The notes under the pieces: generated by a model
Database searches by the model: none
Seen by the model: only the letters and a program-made list of their open reading frames with translations
Told to the model about the DNA's origin: nothing
Source of the DNA: Leptospira langatensis
GTDB taxonomy: Bacteria; Spirochaetota; Leptospiria; Leptospirales; Leptospiraceae
Length of the DNA: 64,000 nucleotides
NCBI RefSeq assembly: GCF_004770615.1
Contig: NZ_RQER01000006.1
Coordinates: forward strand, 124,001-188,000
Direction of reading: 5' to 3'
Made by a program: the position numbers and the translations under genes
In this document: piece by piece, positions 1 to 9,285 of the stretch
Position numbering within the stretch: position 1 is the stretch's first letter
Layout: every line of letters starts with the position of its first letter

Positions 1-482
1 TTAACGTCCTTGTCTATGATGACAGGCCCCGAGGTTACATCGATCACTACTCCGGGATAGATCTTTGCGGAAGGATGGATATGAGCGTGTTTGGATTTTC
101 CGACGATATGGAAATCGCCGGATTTCACCTTAAGCTTACGGACCCATTTTCTGAGGTCCTTATTGGATTCGAGATCGATGTCTATATTCTTGCCGACTGC
201 CTGGATGGATTTCCATGGAAGGAATTCCTCCGGCTTAATGATCAGATCTACTTCTCTCTCATCATATTCTGCGATCTTAGGATTTCTTTCAAAGAAGGTC
301 TTTTGGAAGGCTGGATTGGAATGGGAATACAGTATCTTGGCGTCCTGATACTGATCCTTTAGCCTTTGGAGCGGGGTCAAAACCCCGTCGCGGATCTCGG
401 AGAATGATCGGATCCGGGTCAATGCCCCCAAACCGGCTGGGGTTTCCCTCTCGTCGATCCATATTCTCTGAACTCTGCCCAC
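1..482 (-). CDS. Alternative GlmU-type sugar nucleotidyltransferase (partial)
   Basis: The 5' part of a gene that runs off the left edge; about 160 codons are visible with no stop. I read a GTG start at 482, six bases after the glmS stop, with a GGAG about 9 bases upstream inside the glmS end. The N-terminus reads like the family in which a PLTFTRP-type stretch replaces the usual GlmU nucleotide loop (here ALTRIRSFSEIRDGVL near residues 20-35). The last visible part (IHPSAKIYPGVVID and onward) looks like the start of a left-handed beta-helix hexapeptide domain. This matches the TIGR03991 'alternative bacterial GlmU' family, expected to make UDP-GlcNAc from GlcN-1-P. Its position directly after glmM and glmS supports that. 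The family call is from memory of the motifs; the C-terminal domain cannot be seen. Confidence 0.75.
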   Translation of the reverse strand, partial: MGRVQRIWIDERETPAGLGALTRIRSFSEIRDGVLTPLQRLKDQYQDAKILYSHSNPAFQKTFFERNPKIAEYDEREVDLIIKPEEFLPWKSIQAVGKNIDIDLESNKDLRKWVRKLKVKSGDFHIVGKSKHAHIHPSAKIYPGVVIDVTSGPVIIDKDV

Positions 483-488
483 GAAGTA

Positions 489-2321
489 TTACTCCACTGT
501 GACGGACTTTGCGAGGTTCCGCGGTTGGTCCGGAGGACAACCCCTCGCCACGGCAGAATAATAGGCCAGAAGTTGGAGAGGAAGAACATTCAAAATCGGG
601 CTTAAAATTTCCGGACAATCCGGTACTTCGAAGCAATAATCCGACAGTTCCCTAGCCTCTTTGTCACCTTCTGTAACAATCGAGATGATAATTCCATTCC
701 GGGCCTTGATTTCCTGGATATTGGAAAGCATTTTGCTGTAAATTTCCGACTTGGTGGCAATACAAACCACAGGAACTTCGTTGGTAATGAGAGCGATCGG
801 ACCGTGTTTAAACTCTCCGCCCGCATATCCGGAAGCGTGGATGTAAGAAACCTCTTTTAATTTCAGAGCGCCTTCTAGAGCGACAGGGTGATTGTACGTC
901 CGACCGAGGAATACAAAGTCCTTGGTCTTCGTAAAATCGGCGGCCCAATTTTCCAAAATAGAAGCCTGAGCCAAGATCCTTTCCATCTTTCCAGGAAGAA
1001 GACGGATCTCTTCGATCAGGGTCTTGAGTTCTTCGTCGGAAACGATCCATTTTAGTCTAGCAACATACAGGGAGAAAAGAAGAAGGTTGATCACCTGAGC
1101 GGTAAACGCCTTGGTACTCGCCACGCCTATTTCCGGTCCCGCATCCGTACGAATGAAGGAATCCGATTCTCTTGCAATGGTAGAATTCACATTATTCACC
1201 AAGGACAATACCTTGATGAACTTTGCCTTAGCTTCTAAGAGAGACGCCAAAGTATCCGCAGTTTCTCCTGACTGAGAGATCCCTACGATCAGAGTATCTC
1301 CCTCGACCACTGGGTTTCTATAACGGAATTCCGAAGAAGTCTCCGTATCCGTTTGTATCTTGGCGAAATTTTCCAGGTAATGTTTGCCTAACATTCCTGC
1401 ATAATAACTGGTCCCAGCCGCTTGGATGATGATCCGGTTTACTTTAGACATCATCTCTCTGGAGATCGTACTCTCCGGGAATTCTATCTCTCCGCTTTCA
1501 CCGATCCTGGATTGGATGATCCGACGGAAGATCCCAGGTTGTTCATGGATCTCCTTGATCATGAAATGAGGATAGCCGCCCTTGTCCACATCCTCGAATT
1601 TGATATCCTGCTTCTTGAACTCCGGCTCTTTCTCTGTTCCGTCAAAACCGAAGATGCTACATTCGGTTTTCGTAAAGTAACCCCATTCTTTGGAGTTAAT
1701 ATAATAGACTTCTCTACAGTTCCTGGTTAAAGGAGAGATATCGGAAGCAAGATAATATTCTTCCTTTCCTCTTCCCAGAAGAAGGGGCGCACCGTCCTGA
1801 GCGAAATACACTCTGTCCGGCTCGTTATCAAAGACAACCGCAACCGCCCACTTTCCTTCGACTCTATCAAATAATTCTAAAAAAGCTTCCTTATTGGACT
1901 TTCCGCGTCTTCTACTTTCTGCAAGAAGGTTCGGAAGCACTTCGGTATCGGTCATGCTATGGAACACGAAACCCTTATGCTTCAGTTCCTGACGAAGTTC
2001 GCCATAGTTCTCTATGATCCCATTGTGAACGACTGCTACGGTGGATTTTGCGTCGGTATGAGGGTGAGCGTTGATCTGATTCGGTTCTCCGTGAGTGGCC
2101 CAACGAGTATGCCCGATCCCTACATTCCCGCGAACAGGATGTTCTTTTAGGAAATTCTCCAGATCCTTGATCTTTCCTTTTTGCTTGCGAACTTGGATCT
2201 CGCCCCTGTCCAGAACTGCGATCCCTGCGGAATCATATCCCCGGTATTCCAAACCGATCAGTCCTACGATCAGTACAGACTCTACGTTTTTTTCTCCCGC
2301 GTATCCTACGATTCCACACAT
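489..2321 (-). CDS. glmS: Glutamine--fructose-6-phosphate aminotransferase GlmS
   Basis: Makes glucosamine-6-phosphate from fructose-6-phosphate and glutamine in the cytoplasm, the first step to UDP-GlcNAc for peptidoglycan and lipid A. The 610-residue length is normal. It starts MCGIVGY, so Cys2 is exposed as the N-terminal nucleophile of the class II glutaminase domain (about residues 2-220). Two SIS sugar-isomerase domains follow (about 290-420 and 455-590), and the protein ends with the family-typical LAKSVTVE tail. It sits 3 bases after glmM and 6 bases before the alternative glmU, so translation is probably coupled. The short gap leaves no room for a glmS ribozyme leader. Confidence 0.97.
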   Translation of the reverse strand: MCGIVGYAGEKNVESVLIVGLIGLEYRGYDSAGIAVLDRGEIQVRKQKGKIKDLENFLKEHPVRGNVGIGHTRWATHGEPNQINAHPHTDAKSTVAVVHNGIIENYGELRQELKHKGFVFHSMTDTEVLPNLLAESRRRGKSNKEAFLELFDRVEGKWAVAVVFDNEPDRVYFAQDGAPLLLGRGKEEYYLASDISPLTRNCREVYYINSKEWGYFTKTECSIFGFDGTEKEPEFKKQDIKFEDVDKGGYPHFMIKEIHEQPGIFRRIIQSRIGESGEIEFPESTISREMMSKVNRIIIQAAGTSYYAGMLGKHYLENFAKIQTDTETSSEFRYRNPVVEGDTLIVGISQSGETADTLASLLEAKAKFIKVLSLVNNVNSTIARESDSFIRTDAGPEIGVASTKAFTAQVINLLLFSLYVARLKWIVSDEELKTLIEEIRLLPGKMERILAQASILENWAADFTKTKDFVFLGRTYNHPVALEGALKLKEVSYIHASGYAGGEFKHGPIALITNEVPVVCIATKSEIYSKMLSNIQEIKARNGIIISIVTEGDKEARELSDYCFEVPDCPEILSPILNVLPLQLLAYYSAVARGCPPDQPRNLAKSVTVE

Positions 2322-2324
2322 ATA

Positions 2325-3716
2325 TTATGAATTCTCCATGATCCTTCCGGCCTTATTTAATAGAGCTTCCAGATCCTTTTTAGTTCTGGCCTCTCCTATC
2401 AACCGGAGGATCGGCTCGGTATTCGAAGGTCGAATATGTATCCAAGAATCTTCGTTTGCTAAGCGAAGTCCGTCTCTTGCATCTTCTTTATAGTCGGAAA
2501 ACACACTGCGAAACCGAGAATAAATCTCGTCTGTCTTTTGGCCCGCAATTTTATACGCGATTTTTCGCATATGAACTGCAGGGAGATTACCGAGCACAGT
2601 ATCAGTATCTTCCCCCTTCAGGGCAAGCAGATTCAGGATATGAGCCACACCAGAAAGAGAGTCCCTTCCAAAGGAAGGAATGGCAGGATCTATGACCCCT
2701 CCGTTCCCTTCTCCGCCGAACACGGATTTGCGGTGTATCATTTCTGCCACAACATTCGCCTCTCCCACCTTAGAACGATACGTTGGGATCCCGACACTGT
2801 CCGCCACCCAATCGTTCACAAAACTAGTGGAGAGGTTCACTGTGATCGAAGCCTTCTTCGAAAGAGAGTTAGAAGCCAAGTAAGACATAAAACTTAAGGG
2901 AAGAGTCAGTTCTTCGGAAACTGCTCCCTTCTTAGGAGAAAGGACCACGAGTCGATCCGCATCCGGATCCAATGCAAAACCGATATGGGCCTTGGATTGC
3001 TTGATCAGCCTAGACGATTGCTTTAAGGCTTCCGGAGTCGGCTCAGGCGGCCTAGGAAAGGTCCCGTCCGGTTTGCAATGCTGAGCGATCACTTTGCAGT
3101 TCAATTGCTTTAGCAATTCGGGTAAGACAAAACTTCCCCCGCCGTTTACCGCGTCTAGGAAGACTGTGAATTTTTTTCGTTTGATTGCGGCAACATTCAC
3201 TCTGGCCAAAACGGAATCGATATGGGCTTGGATCCGGTCCCTGCCGTCTTCGACAGTTGCGTTGGGTTTGAACTGAAACGGTTTGTAGTCCTCAGTTCGA
3301 ACAAAATTCAGGAGTTCTTCGAGATCCTTTGCGTTTGTGAAGAAGCCTCCCGGCCCAATGAACTTAAATGCATTCCAGATCACAGGATTATGAGAGGCGG
3401 AGATCATGATCCCGCCAGAGGCTCCGGACTGATTGACCACGGCTTTTACGGTAGGTGTAGGCACGATCCCGAGTTGGATCACCTTTTTGCCCATTCCGAG
3501 CATGACCCCGATGGCAATACTCTCTATATAAGCCCCGCTCGGACGGGAATCCCGGCCGATCACAACGGTATTGCCCTTGAGCCAGGAACCGAAAGCACGT
3601 AGAGAGTGGTAGATTACGTCGGAGCTAAGTCCTGTAGGAATGATCCCCCGGATCCCAGACACGGAAACCATCAAATCCGGGTGTTGGAAAACCGGTTTTT
3701 GAGGATTCAGGGCCAT
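2325..3716 (-). CDS. glmM: Phosphoglucosamine mutase / phosphohexomutase
   Basis: An alpha-D-phosphohexomutase of 463 residues. The four family signatures are present in order: active-serine loop SASHNP (about residue 109, phosphoserine), metal loop DPDADR (about 245), sugar loop GEGNGG (about 330) and phosphate loop RPSNTEP (about 432). Placed directly upstream of glmS and an alternative glmU, its likely job is glucosamine-6-P to glucosamine-1-P. GlmM and phosphomannomutase/phosphoglucomutase are hard to separate by motif, so substrate assignment rests on the neighbours. The tRNA-Val and rpsT genes lie just upstream on the same strand. Confidence 0.85.
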   Translation of the reverse strand: MALNPQKPVFQHPDLMVSVSGIRGIIPTGLSSDVIYHSLRAFGSWLKGNTVVIGRDSRPSGAYIESIAIGVMLGMGKKVIQLGIVPTPTVKAVVNQSGASGGIMISASHNPVIWNAFKFIGPGGFFTNAKDLEELLNFVRTEDYKPFQFKPNATVEDGRDRIQAHIDSVLARVNVAAIKRKKFTVFLDAVNGGGSFVLPELLKQLNCKVIAQHCKPDGTFPRPPEPTPEALKQSSRLIKQSKAHIGFALDPDADRLVVLSPKKGAVSEELTLPLSFMSYLASNSLSKKASITVNLSTSFVNDWVADSVGIPTYRSKVGEANVVAEMIHRKSVFGGEGNGGVIDPAIPSFGRDSLSGVAHILNLLALKGEDTDTVLGNLPAVHMRKIAYKIAGQKTDEIYSRFRSVFSDYKEDARDGLRLANEDSWIHIRPSNTEPILRLIGEARTKKDLEALLNKAGRIMENS

Positions 3717-3753
3717 AGTTCCGGGGTTTGTTTTATGATTGGGAAAAAGAACA

Positions 3754-3826
<73 letters not shown>

Positions 3827-3842
3827 GTTATGATAACGGTTC

Positions 3843-4115
3843 TTACGCGTTTGCAGCCTGGCTATTGATGCGTAATGCCATCCGACTCTTTTTGCGGTCT
3901 GCATTTTTAGAGTGGATGAGGTTGGTTTTGGCAGCCTTGTCCAAAAGAGAGGAATACTCATTAAAAAGAGTCTTGAGGGAATCCTTCTCTCCTTCGTTTA
4001 GCGCTTTTAGGATCTTTTTTGCTTGGGTCCTAAGGCGGTTCCGGTTTTGAGAATTTGCCGCATTCCTGCGTTTCGTTCTACGGATATCTTTTTCTGAAGA
4101 TTTAATGTTCGCCAA
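3843..4115 (-). CDS. rpsT: 30S ribosomal protein S20
   Basis: A 90-residue, very basic helical protein that binds 16S rRNA in the small subunit. The N-terminus MANIKSSEKDIRRTKRRNAAN and the helical repeats rich in Lys, Arg and Asn are typical S20. ATG start. It stands at the head of the minus-strand run rpsT, tRNA-Val, glmM, glmS, with a roughly 450-base non-coding region upstream that should hold the promoter. Confidence 0.97.
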   Translation of the reverse strand: MANIKSSEKDIRRTKRRNAANSQNRNRLRTQAKKILKALNEGEKDSLKTLFNEYSSLLDKAAKTNLIHSKNADRKKSRMALRINSQAANA

Positions 4116-4569
4116 GGATTTACTTCCTATGAAGGGATAGACCCAGGTTTTCGTACCTCACCTGCCTGTCAACGTGGTTTTGCCCCTAAGGTCCTAAATC
4201 ATTCTCTTTTTCCAGATCCCCGCTATTCGAGACAATCCGGTAAAAATCGAAGAATTCGGATCCTTGCCGGTACTTCGGCGGATAAGTGCCTGGCCCTTCG
4301 TTTAGATGCATCCAGGACCCTTGGCCCTGAGGGAATGCGCCTTGGATCCGGAATCGTGCGACCCCATCCAGATCCAGAGAATACGTTACTCGCCTTTGGC
4401 ACTCAAGAGGCTCCGATCTCTCCGACTAGAACGGGGGATATTCTCAAGAGAGAAGTGTTTGGAAATATTTTTTTGCTTTCCATTAGGCGAAATTGCTCCG
4501 ATTTTTTGAAATCGAGTAGTTCCGAAAATCTATTTTTCGTCACATAAAGGAACTACGGAAGCGGATCTT
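4116..4569. other. Intergenic region between divergent rpsT and an unknown gene
   Basis: About 450 bases without a convincing gene. Short open frames on the plus strand (about 4306-4547) lack a good ribosome-binding site and any recognisable sequence. The region must carry the divergent promoters for rpsT and for the plus-strand gene starting at 4570. I could not pick a confident -35/-10 pair. The half near 4570 is more AT-rich, as expected of a promoter. Confidence 0.5.
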
Positions 4570-5691
4570 ATGTTATCGAGACAAACCCAGGACTATATCA
4601 TAGTTAACTCGATCGATGAAATCGATCCGAATAAACTCTCTCTTTCCCAACTAGGTACGAAATACTTAGATCGAAACGGGAACAGATACGCAGTGCGTTT
4701 CAATAAGGAAACTAGAAAGGCCGAGATCATCCGAATTACACTGCAAAAAGCTTCGGATGCTGCTTCTTCCAAACCGAGAACGGGCAAACTGAATTCCAAA
4801 TCGTATCCCTTGGATCTCCAAAAGCTTTCTACCCTATTAAAAAATACAAAACATCCTAGTGCGGAATGGATTGAGAATCTTGCTGAGAAGAGTAAATCCT
4901 CTCCAAGTATTCGACCTTCCGGCCCTTCTATAAGTCCGGAAAGACAATCTTACCCTGCCAACCAAGAATCGGAGACGATCGCACCTTCTTCCGACACTGC
5001 GGATCTGATGGCGAGAGTTGCAGCTGCGCATAACGATCAATTCGATCTTTCTAGAGTGGACTTGAATATTTCGGATGCCGGTCTTTCCGAAACTAGCAAA
5101 GAAGATACTCCCGTTTTTGTGGAAGCGATAGAAGCAGGTTCCTCTAGAGAATCCAAGTATATCGATGATTCGGTCCAACAATTCCAAAAGATCAAGGAAA
5201 GGATCGAGTCCGTTCTGAATAATATCCGTAATTCCAAGATCTTCGAAGCAACCGGTGATCCTTCCGACAATAAGAATATTGTAGGGAATCTAACCAGAGA
5301 GTTCGATATTGAATTCTTCCAGAAGCTGGATAAGATACTCAACTATCATAAAGAGCTGACTTCTTATCCTAGATCCATCACGTATTATACGGCTAAGTAT
5401 GAATCCCATAGAAAGCAGGCGTTGCAATCCAGAAGCTCGGATCAGGAAAAATTGAAATTGGTGATCCGCTGGGAAATGCAGGAAATGCTCTTAAGTTTGG
5501 CGAGAAAACTTAAGAAAATGGTCCTGAACGCGCTGAACGTTCTCAATACTAAGAACGAAAACCATCTCAAGCAGGTCGCTTACAACCAGCAGCAGATGTA
5601 CAAAGATGCCCGAAGCGCCCTTTTATATTGTTCGGAAGATATAGGTGCACTACTTATCTCCTTGCAAAAATGGGCCGATAGCGAAGGGTAG
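4570..5691 (+). CDS. Unrecognised cytoplasmic protein, coiled-coil-rich
   Basis: A 373-residue protein I do not recognise. It has no signal peptide or membrane segment. The N-terminal 60 residues have a beta-like pattern (GTKYLDRNGNRYAVRF), followed by a Ser/Pro-rich, probably disordered stretch (about 75-150). A long, mostly helical C-terminal half (about 190-370) is rich in Lys, Gln and Leu. ATG start with a weakly purine-rich leader. It ends 10 bases before the next gene, which is followed with overlap by a glycosyltransferase, so the three are probably one transcript. Function unknown. Confidence 0.7.
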   Translation: MLSRQTQDYIIVNSIDEIDPNKLSLSQLGTKYLDRNGNRYAVRFNKETRKAEIIRITLQKASDAASSKPRTGKLNSKSYPLDLQKLSTLLKNTKHPSAEWIENLAEKSKSSPSIRPSGPSISPERQSYPANQESETIAPSSDTADLMARVAAAHNDQFDLSRVDLNISDAGLSETSKEDTPVFVEAIEAGSSRESKYIDDSVQQFQKIKERIESVLNNIRNSKIFEATGDPSDNKNIVGNLTREFDIEFFQKLDKILNYHKELTSYPRSITYYTAKYESHRKQALQSRSSDQEKLKLVIRWEMQEMLLSLARKLKKMVLNALNVLNTKNENHLKQVAYNQQQMYKDARSALLYCSEDIGALLISLQKWADSEG

Positions 5692-5701
5692 AATCCTTTG
5701 C

Positions 5702-6496
5702 ATGGCCCTGAACGACCAAGAAATTAAATCCCTAGTAGAAAAGATCCGCTCCGAGTACCGGGAAGGCGCGAAACAAAGTCCGAAGATCTTCGACGGAAAA
5801 GGTTTCGAAGATCGTTATATCCAAACTCTAAAGCATAGAGGGAACCTGGACTTATTTCTTAAGGACGAGGTCAGCTTTCTAGAAAAGATCAAAGAAAAAC
5901 ATAGAGAGTTGACCGAAAGAAGGAATGCGTCCAAAGGGGAGACCATCAACCGAATCCTAGACGAGCAAGAAGAGAAACTCTCCAAATACCAAAAAGTGGA
6001 TTTTCACCCTCTAGCTCGCCCGGAAATGCGCTATTTTTATGGAGCCATGACCAATTTTGCGGAAACGGATCTTCCGGTTCTCATCCATATTTTCAGAGGA
6101 ACTCCCGAATATTCTTCCTTCCAAGACAGTATTGCCATGATCGAAAGAGTGGGAGTGACCAAACGAGGATTGCCTTCTCTCAGGATCTCAGAGCATATCA
6201 AGGCCTTATTAGATGCGAATGGGAACCAATCCGCAATGGAAAGGGATAGTCAAAATATCCTGAAAGAAGTCTGCATCGCTTTGGCAGCCCTTCGTAAAAC
6301 AATGCTGGAATGCGTGGAAAAGAATCGGGTCAGCGATAGAATGACGGTCCAGATCAACGAGAGGGACTTTCCTAAAGCTGCCGAGGCCTATAAGAATTTG
6401 CTTTTCGGTATCGCATTGGAAAAAATAATTGTTAGGACTGAAAACATCATTCGGGATTTCCGAATGAGCGATTTAGTCGGCCTAGACCCTAAATGA
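5702..6496 (+). CDS. Unrecognised cytoplasmic protein
   Basis: A 264-residue protein, taking the ATG at 5702. An upstream in-frame ATG at 5645 lies inside the previous gene and is less likely. Highly charged and helical, without signal peptide or membrane segments; family not recognised. The central part ([20 protein letters not shown], about residues 102-121) looks like a folded core. The stop overlaps the start of the glycosyltransferase gene (ATGA), which suggests translational coupling. Role unknown; the pairing with the previous unknown gene suggests a shared process. Confidence 0.7.
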   Translation: MALNDQEIKSLVEKIRSEYREGAKQSPKIFDGKGFEDRYIQTLKHRGNLDLFLKDEVSFLEKIKEKHRELTERRNASKGETINRILDEQEEKLSKYQKVDFHPLARPEMRYFYGAMTNFAETDLPVLIHIFRGTPEYSSFQDSIAMIERVGVTKRGLPSLRISEHIKALLDANGNQSAMERDSQNILKEVCIALAALRKTMLECVEKNRVSDRMTVQINERDFPKAAEAYKNLLFGIALEKIIVRTENIIRDFRMSDLVGLDPK

Positions 6497-7188
6497 AACT
6501 TTCCATCGTAATCCCCTGCTATAACGAAAAACACACCATCAAGAATATCTTAGAGACCGTTAAAAAGGTCCCTTATAAAGATAAAGAGATCATCCTCGTA
6601 GATGATTTCTCCACGGATGGAACTAGAGAATTATTACAAACGGCTCCTTTCAGGAAATTGGTGGACCAACTTCATTTTCATGAAGTGAACCAAGGAAAGG
6701 GAGCAGCTCTTCGCACCGGATTCAAGGCTGCCAAGGGTGATATAGTCATCGTCCAGGATGCGGATCTGGAATACGATCCGTTCGAGATCCCGGATGTGAT
6801 CGATCCCATCCATAAAGGAAAGGCGGATGTGGTTTTCGGTAGTCGCTTCATGGGCGGAAGAGCTCATAGAGTCGTCTATTTCTGGCATCGTCTGGGGAAT
6901 CTTTTCCTCACCACTCTTTCGAATATGCTGACCAATATCAATCTCACGGATATGGAAACCTGTTATAAGGCCTTCCGTAGAGAAGTGATCCAAGGAATTG
7001 AGATCCAAGAGAATCGATTCGGATTCGAGCCGGAGATCACTGCCAAGATCGCAAAGATCCCAAATATTCGTATCTACGAAGTAGGAATTTCCTATTACGG
7101 GCGTACATATGCGGAAGGCAAAAAGATCGGTTGGAAAGACGGATTTCGCGCTATCTACTGTATTCTTCGCTACAATCTATTTTCTTAA
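6493..7188 (+). CDS. Family 2 glycosyltransferase (DPM1/GtrB-like)
   Basis: A 231-residue GT-A glycosyltransferase. N-terminal [16 protein letters not shown] is the GT2 opening, [10 protein letters not shown] (about residues 36-45) the nucleotide-sugar site, and QDADLEYDP (about 90-98) the DXD metal motif. [13 protein letters not shown] follows, as in dolichyl/polyprenyl-phosphate sugar transferases. There are no C-terminal membrane helices, so it is probably a soluble or peripheral enzyme. It overlaps the preceding gene by 4 bases. Family and fold are clear; donor and acceptor are not. Confidence 0.88.
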   Translation: MKLSIVIPCYNEKHTIKNILETVKKVPYKDKEIILVDDFSTDGTRELLQTAPFRKLVDQLHFHEVNQGKGAALRTGFKAAKGDIVIVQDADLEYDPFEIPDVIDPIHKGKADVVFGSRFMGGRAHRVVYFWHRLGNLFLTTLSNMLTNINLTDMETCYKAFRREVIQGIEIQENRFGFEPEITAKIAKIPNIRIYEVGISYYGRTYAEGKKIGWKDGFRAIYCILRYNLFS

Positions 7189-7318
7189 TTCTTAGTTCGA
7201 AGTTTTGTACAAACGTTACAAATTTCCGCTCGAACGAAGATATTTTTACTTGTAATCGGAAATATTACACCATTTACTTTGTCTAAGTTCCATAAAACTC
7301 TTAAGGAGAACTTTACTA

Positions 7319-7909
7319 GTGAAAAGGAAACTTTTATTATTTCCTACCCTTCTTCTCGCAGTTCTTGCCCTAACCGGCTTGCAAGCGGGAAACTTCAAAG
7401 TGGATAACGCCCACACTTCCGTTGGTTTCAAAATCAAACACCTTGCTATCGCCAACGTTGCGGGTACTTTCAAAGATTACAGCGGCAAACTAGGTTACGA
7501 CGAAGCTACCGGTGCATTGACTGCGTTAGACGTAAGCATCAAGTCCTCTTCTATTTCCACAGGAGACGAAAAGAGAGACGAGCACCTGAAAAGCCCGGAT
7601 TTCTTCGACGCAAGCAAACATCCTACGATCACTTTCAAGGCGGCAAAAGCTACCGTTAAGAAAGGTGGAGTTTCCAAGATCCCAGGCGAATTGACCATCA
7701 AAGGGATCACTAAACCGGTTACTCTGGAAGTAAAATTCGCAGGTTCTGCAAAAGACCCATGGGGAAACACTCACCTAGGTTTCGAAGCAGAAGCTAAAGT
7801 CAAGAGAGGCGACTTCGGTATCCTTTGGAACAAGACCTTGGAAAAAGGCGGAGTTCTGGTAGGCGAAGAAGCTACGATCCGTATCGAAGGCGAGATCGTT
7901 CCAGAATAA
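7319..7909 (+). CDS. Secreted YceI-family protein
   Basis: A 196-residue YceI/lipocalin-like beta-barrel protein of the type that binds isoprenoid-like lipids. GTG start at 7319 with AAGGAG about 11 bases upstream; the next start would cut into the signal peptide. Residues 1-23 form a signal peptide (MKRKLLLFP...LQAG). The mature part begins NFKVDNAHTSVGFKIKHL, the YceI signature, and holds the usual GDEKRDEHLKSPDFFDA (about residues 80-96) and LTIKGITKPVTL motifs. A strong terminator follows, so it is probably monocistronic. Periplasmic or extracellular. Confidence 0.93.
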   Translation: MKRKLLLFPTLLLAVLALTGLQAGNFKVDNAHTSVGFKIKHLAIANVAGTFKDYSGKLGYDEATGALTALDVSIKSSSISTGDEKRDEHLKSPDFFDASKHPTITFKAAKATVKKGGVSKIPGELTIKGITKPVTLEVKFAGSAKDPWGNTHLGFEAEAKVKRGDFGILWNKTLEKGGVLVGEEATIRIEGEIVPE

Positions 7910-7921
7910 TTCTCTTTTTAG

Positions 7922-7957
7922 AAAGTCGGGGCGGCCTGCCTCGACTTTTATTTCCTC
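7922..7957 (+). terminator. Rho-independent terminator after the YceI gene
   Basis: An 11-bp stem (7922-7932 with 7938-7948, one G-T wobble) around a 5-base loop, followed by a T-rich run (TTTTATTT). Sited 12 bases after the YceI stop. Confidence 0.85.
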
Positions 7958-8105
7958 TTTTTTATATTTCATTCCCTTCGGATATTCGGATCGCTGGAAA
8001 TATCTTCCTAACGAATGATTCGAAATACTTACAGTAATCTTCTCTCAAAAAATTCTTGGTTTTCTTTGTAACTAGGATCTATTTCAGGCGAATCCATTAG
8101 CGATC

Positions 8106-8140
8106 GAAGCGACTTACTTTAAAAGTCTTGCTTCTAAAAT
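8106..8140 (+). promoter_or_regulatory. Dyad next to a possible -10 box upstream of the bufferin precursor
   Basis: GAAGC-GACTT (8106-8115) and AAGTC-TT-GCTTC (8123-8134) form an imperfect inverted repeat. It is followed at once by TAAAAT (8135-8140), a reasonable -10 element 18 bases before the ATG. An operator overlapping the promoter is a natural reading. It does not resemble the CueR site found upstream of copZ. A -35 box is not clear. Confidence 0.4.
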
Positions 8141-8158
8141 ACATTCTACGAGGGACCA

Positions 8159-8416
8159 ATGAACGATCTCACTAAAAGCATGATCATAGGCGCAGCTCTA
8201 ACAGGACTATTGTCAACTGGAGCGGTAGCAGAACAAAAAGCTGCAAAAGAAGAAGCAAAAGGAGAATGTCACGGGATCAATTCCTGCAAAGGCACAGGGG
8301 ATTGCGGAGGCAAAGGACATTCTTGTGCAGGGAAGAATTCCTGCAAAGGGCAAGGCTGGATGTCTTTAACTAAGAAAGACTGCGAAGCTAAGAAAGGAAA
8401 ATTCAAAGACGCATAA
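8159..8416 (+). CDS. bufA: BufA2-like bufferin precursor peptide
   Basis: An 85-residue exported Cys-rich peptide. The N-terminal hydrophobic stretch (about residues 6-24, ending AVA) is a signal peptide. The mature part has six Cys (37, 43, 49, 56, 62, 75) in NSCKG/KNSCKGQGW-type repeats, as I recall for BufA2-type bufferins. These are ribosomally made, periplasmic, copper-binding peptides whose Cys are turned into thiooxazole-type heterocycles by a DUF692/MNIO enzyme. Such an enzyme (BufB-like) and its partner (BufC-like) lie just downstream on the opposite strand; the 3' end overlaps bufC by 14 bases. GAGGGA precedes the ATG. Family from motif memory; modification is inferred. Confidence 0.85.
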   Translation: MNDLTKSMIIGAALTGLLSTGAVAEQKAAKEEAKGECHGINSCKGTGDCGGKGHSCAGKNSCKGQGWMSLTKKDCEAKKGKFKDA

Positions 8417-9218
8417 TCTCTGAAATGAATCTCGCCTGAGACAATCCGGAAAGGAATTCCGATATGGATCCAGATCCTTTAGGTGCCTTTCCGGAATGTT
8501 CCACAGCCTCCAATAGGGTTTTCCCTACCGACAGATTTTTCCCAAACTGAAATTCCCAGAAATCGATTTCCTGGATCCAAAGATTTTCGCCTCTTTTTCC
8601 AATCATCAAATACTGATCCTGTTTTGCAGGAAGTTCGGGAGTAAAATCCTCGTCCTGGTCTTTCCAAAGCTCGTACACAGGATGGGTATAATGCAGATAC
8701 ATTAGAGATTCATGAAATATAAATTTTAGATCGTTGAACTCCCCCGACAAAGGAAGGTTTTTCAGTTCTTCGTTCCAGTTCGGGGGAAGATGGAATATTT
8801 TGGAAATATTCAGTTCGAGATCGGCGACTTCTCGGATAAACGGATGCTCCGGAAAATTCTCCCCGATGAATTCCGGAAAACTTTCCCCGTAATCGGATAG
8901 ATTATAAGAAAGTGAAGGAACAGAAGAAATATACCTTTTAGCCAACTCGAAGAAATCCTCATCCCCTAGGATCTTCCAGACAGTTTCGAATCTATCTCCT
9001 AACGCCTCCGTGAATCTTGCCTGGTATGCTTCTCTATAGACTTTTAAGGAAGAATGGAGATCTAATTTTCCTCCCGGCAAAATTTGTGCGATGAAAGAAG
9101 CTCCTTTTGTCCCTGCATCTTCTACTTCGGAGAGAATGTCCGAAGAGACAAACGAAGATTCTTGGTCTTCGGAGCGAATGAATTGAGAGAACAAATCCCT
9201 AAATTCTTCCGGTTTCAT
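8403..9218 (-). CDS. bufC: BufC-like partner protein (DUF2063/HvfC family)
   Basis: A 271-residue cytoplasmic protein. The N-terminal MKPEEFRDLFSQFI and the following region with SLKVYREAYQARFTEALGDRFETVW (about residues 57-81) are typical of the DUF2063 domain. This helical domain partners DUF692 oxidases and is thought to recruit the precursor peptide. The C-terminal domain (about 130-270) is beta-rich and less conserved. It follows bufB by 67 bases on the same strand and ends convergently, overlapping the last 14 bases of the precursor gene. Family confident; role by analogy with characterised bufferin systems. Confidence 0.85.
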   Translation of the reverse strand: MKPEEFRDLFSQFIRSEDQESSFVSSDILSEVEDAGTKGASFIAQILPGGKLDLHSSLKVYREAYQARFTEALGDRFETVWKILGDEDFFELAKRYISSVPSLSYNLSDYGESFPEFIGENFPEHPFIREVADLELNISKIFHLPPNWNEELKNLPLSGEFNDLKFIFHESLMYLHYTHPVYELWKDQDEDFTPELPAKQDQYLMIGKRGENLWIQEIDFWEFQFGKNLSVGKTLLEAVEHSGKAPKGSGSISEFLSGLSQARFISEIMRL

Positions 9219-9285
9219 AAAAACTCCCTTCCGGAAGACCCGATTGCGGATCCTCGGTAAGATCTAGGATCCGATATACTTTTAT

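Noticed and set aside
2322..2324. glmS ribozyme
   Set aside because: Only 3 bases separate glmM and glmS, so there is no leader to hold one.
4306..4547. Two overlapping short frames between rpsT and the next gene
   Set aside because: No good start, no similarity, two frames compete for the same DNA.
7319..7909. Reading the frames inside the YceI and tRNA genes as separate genes
   Set aside because: These are shadow frames of confidently called genes.
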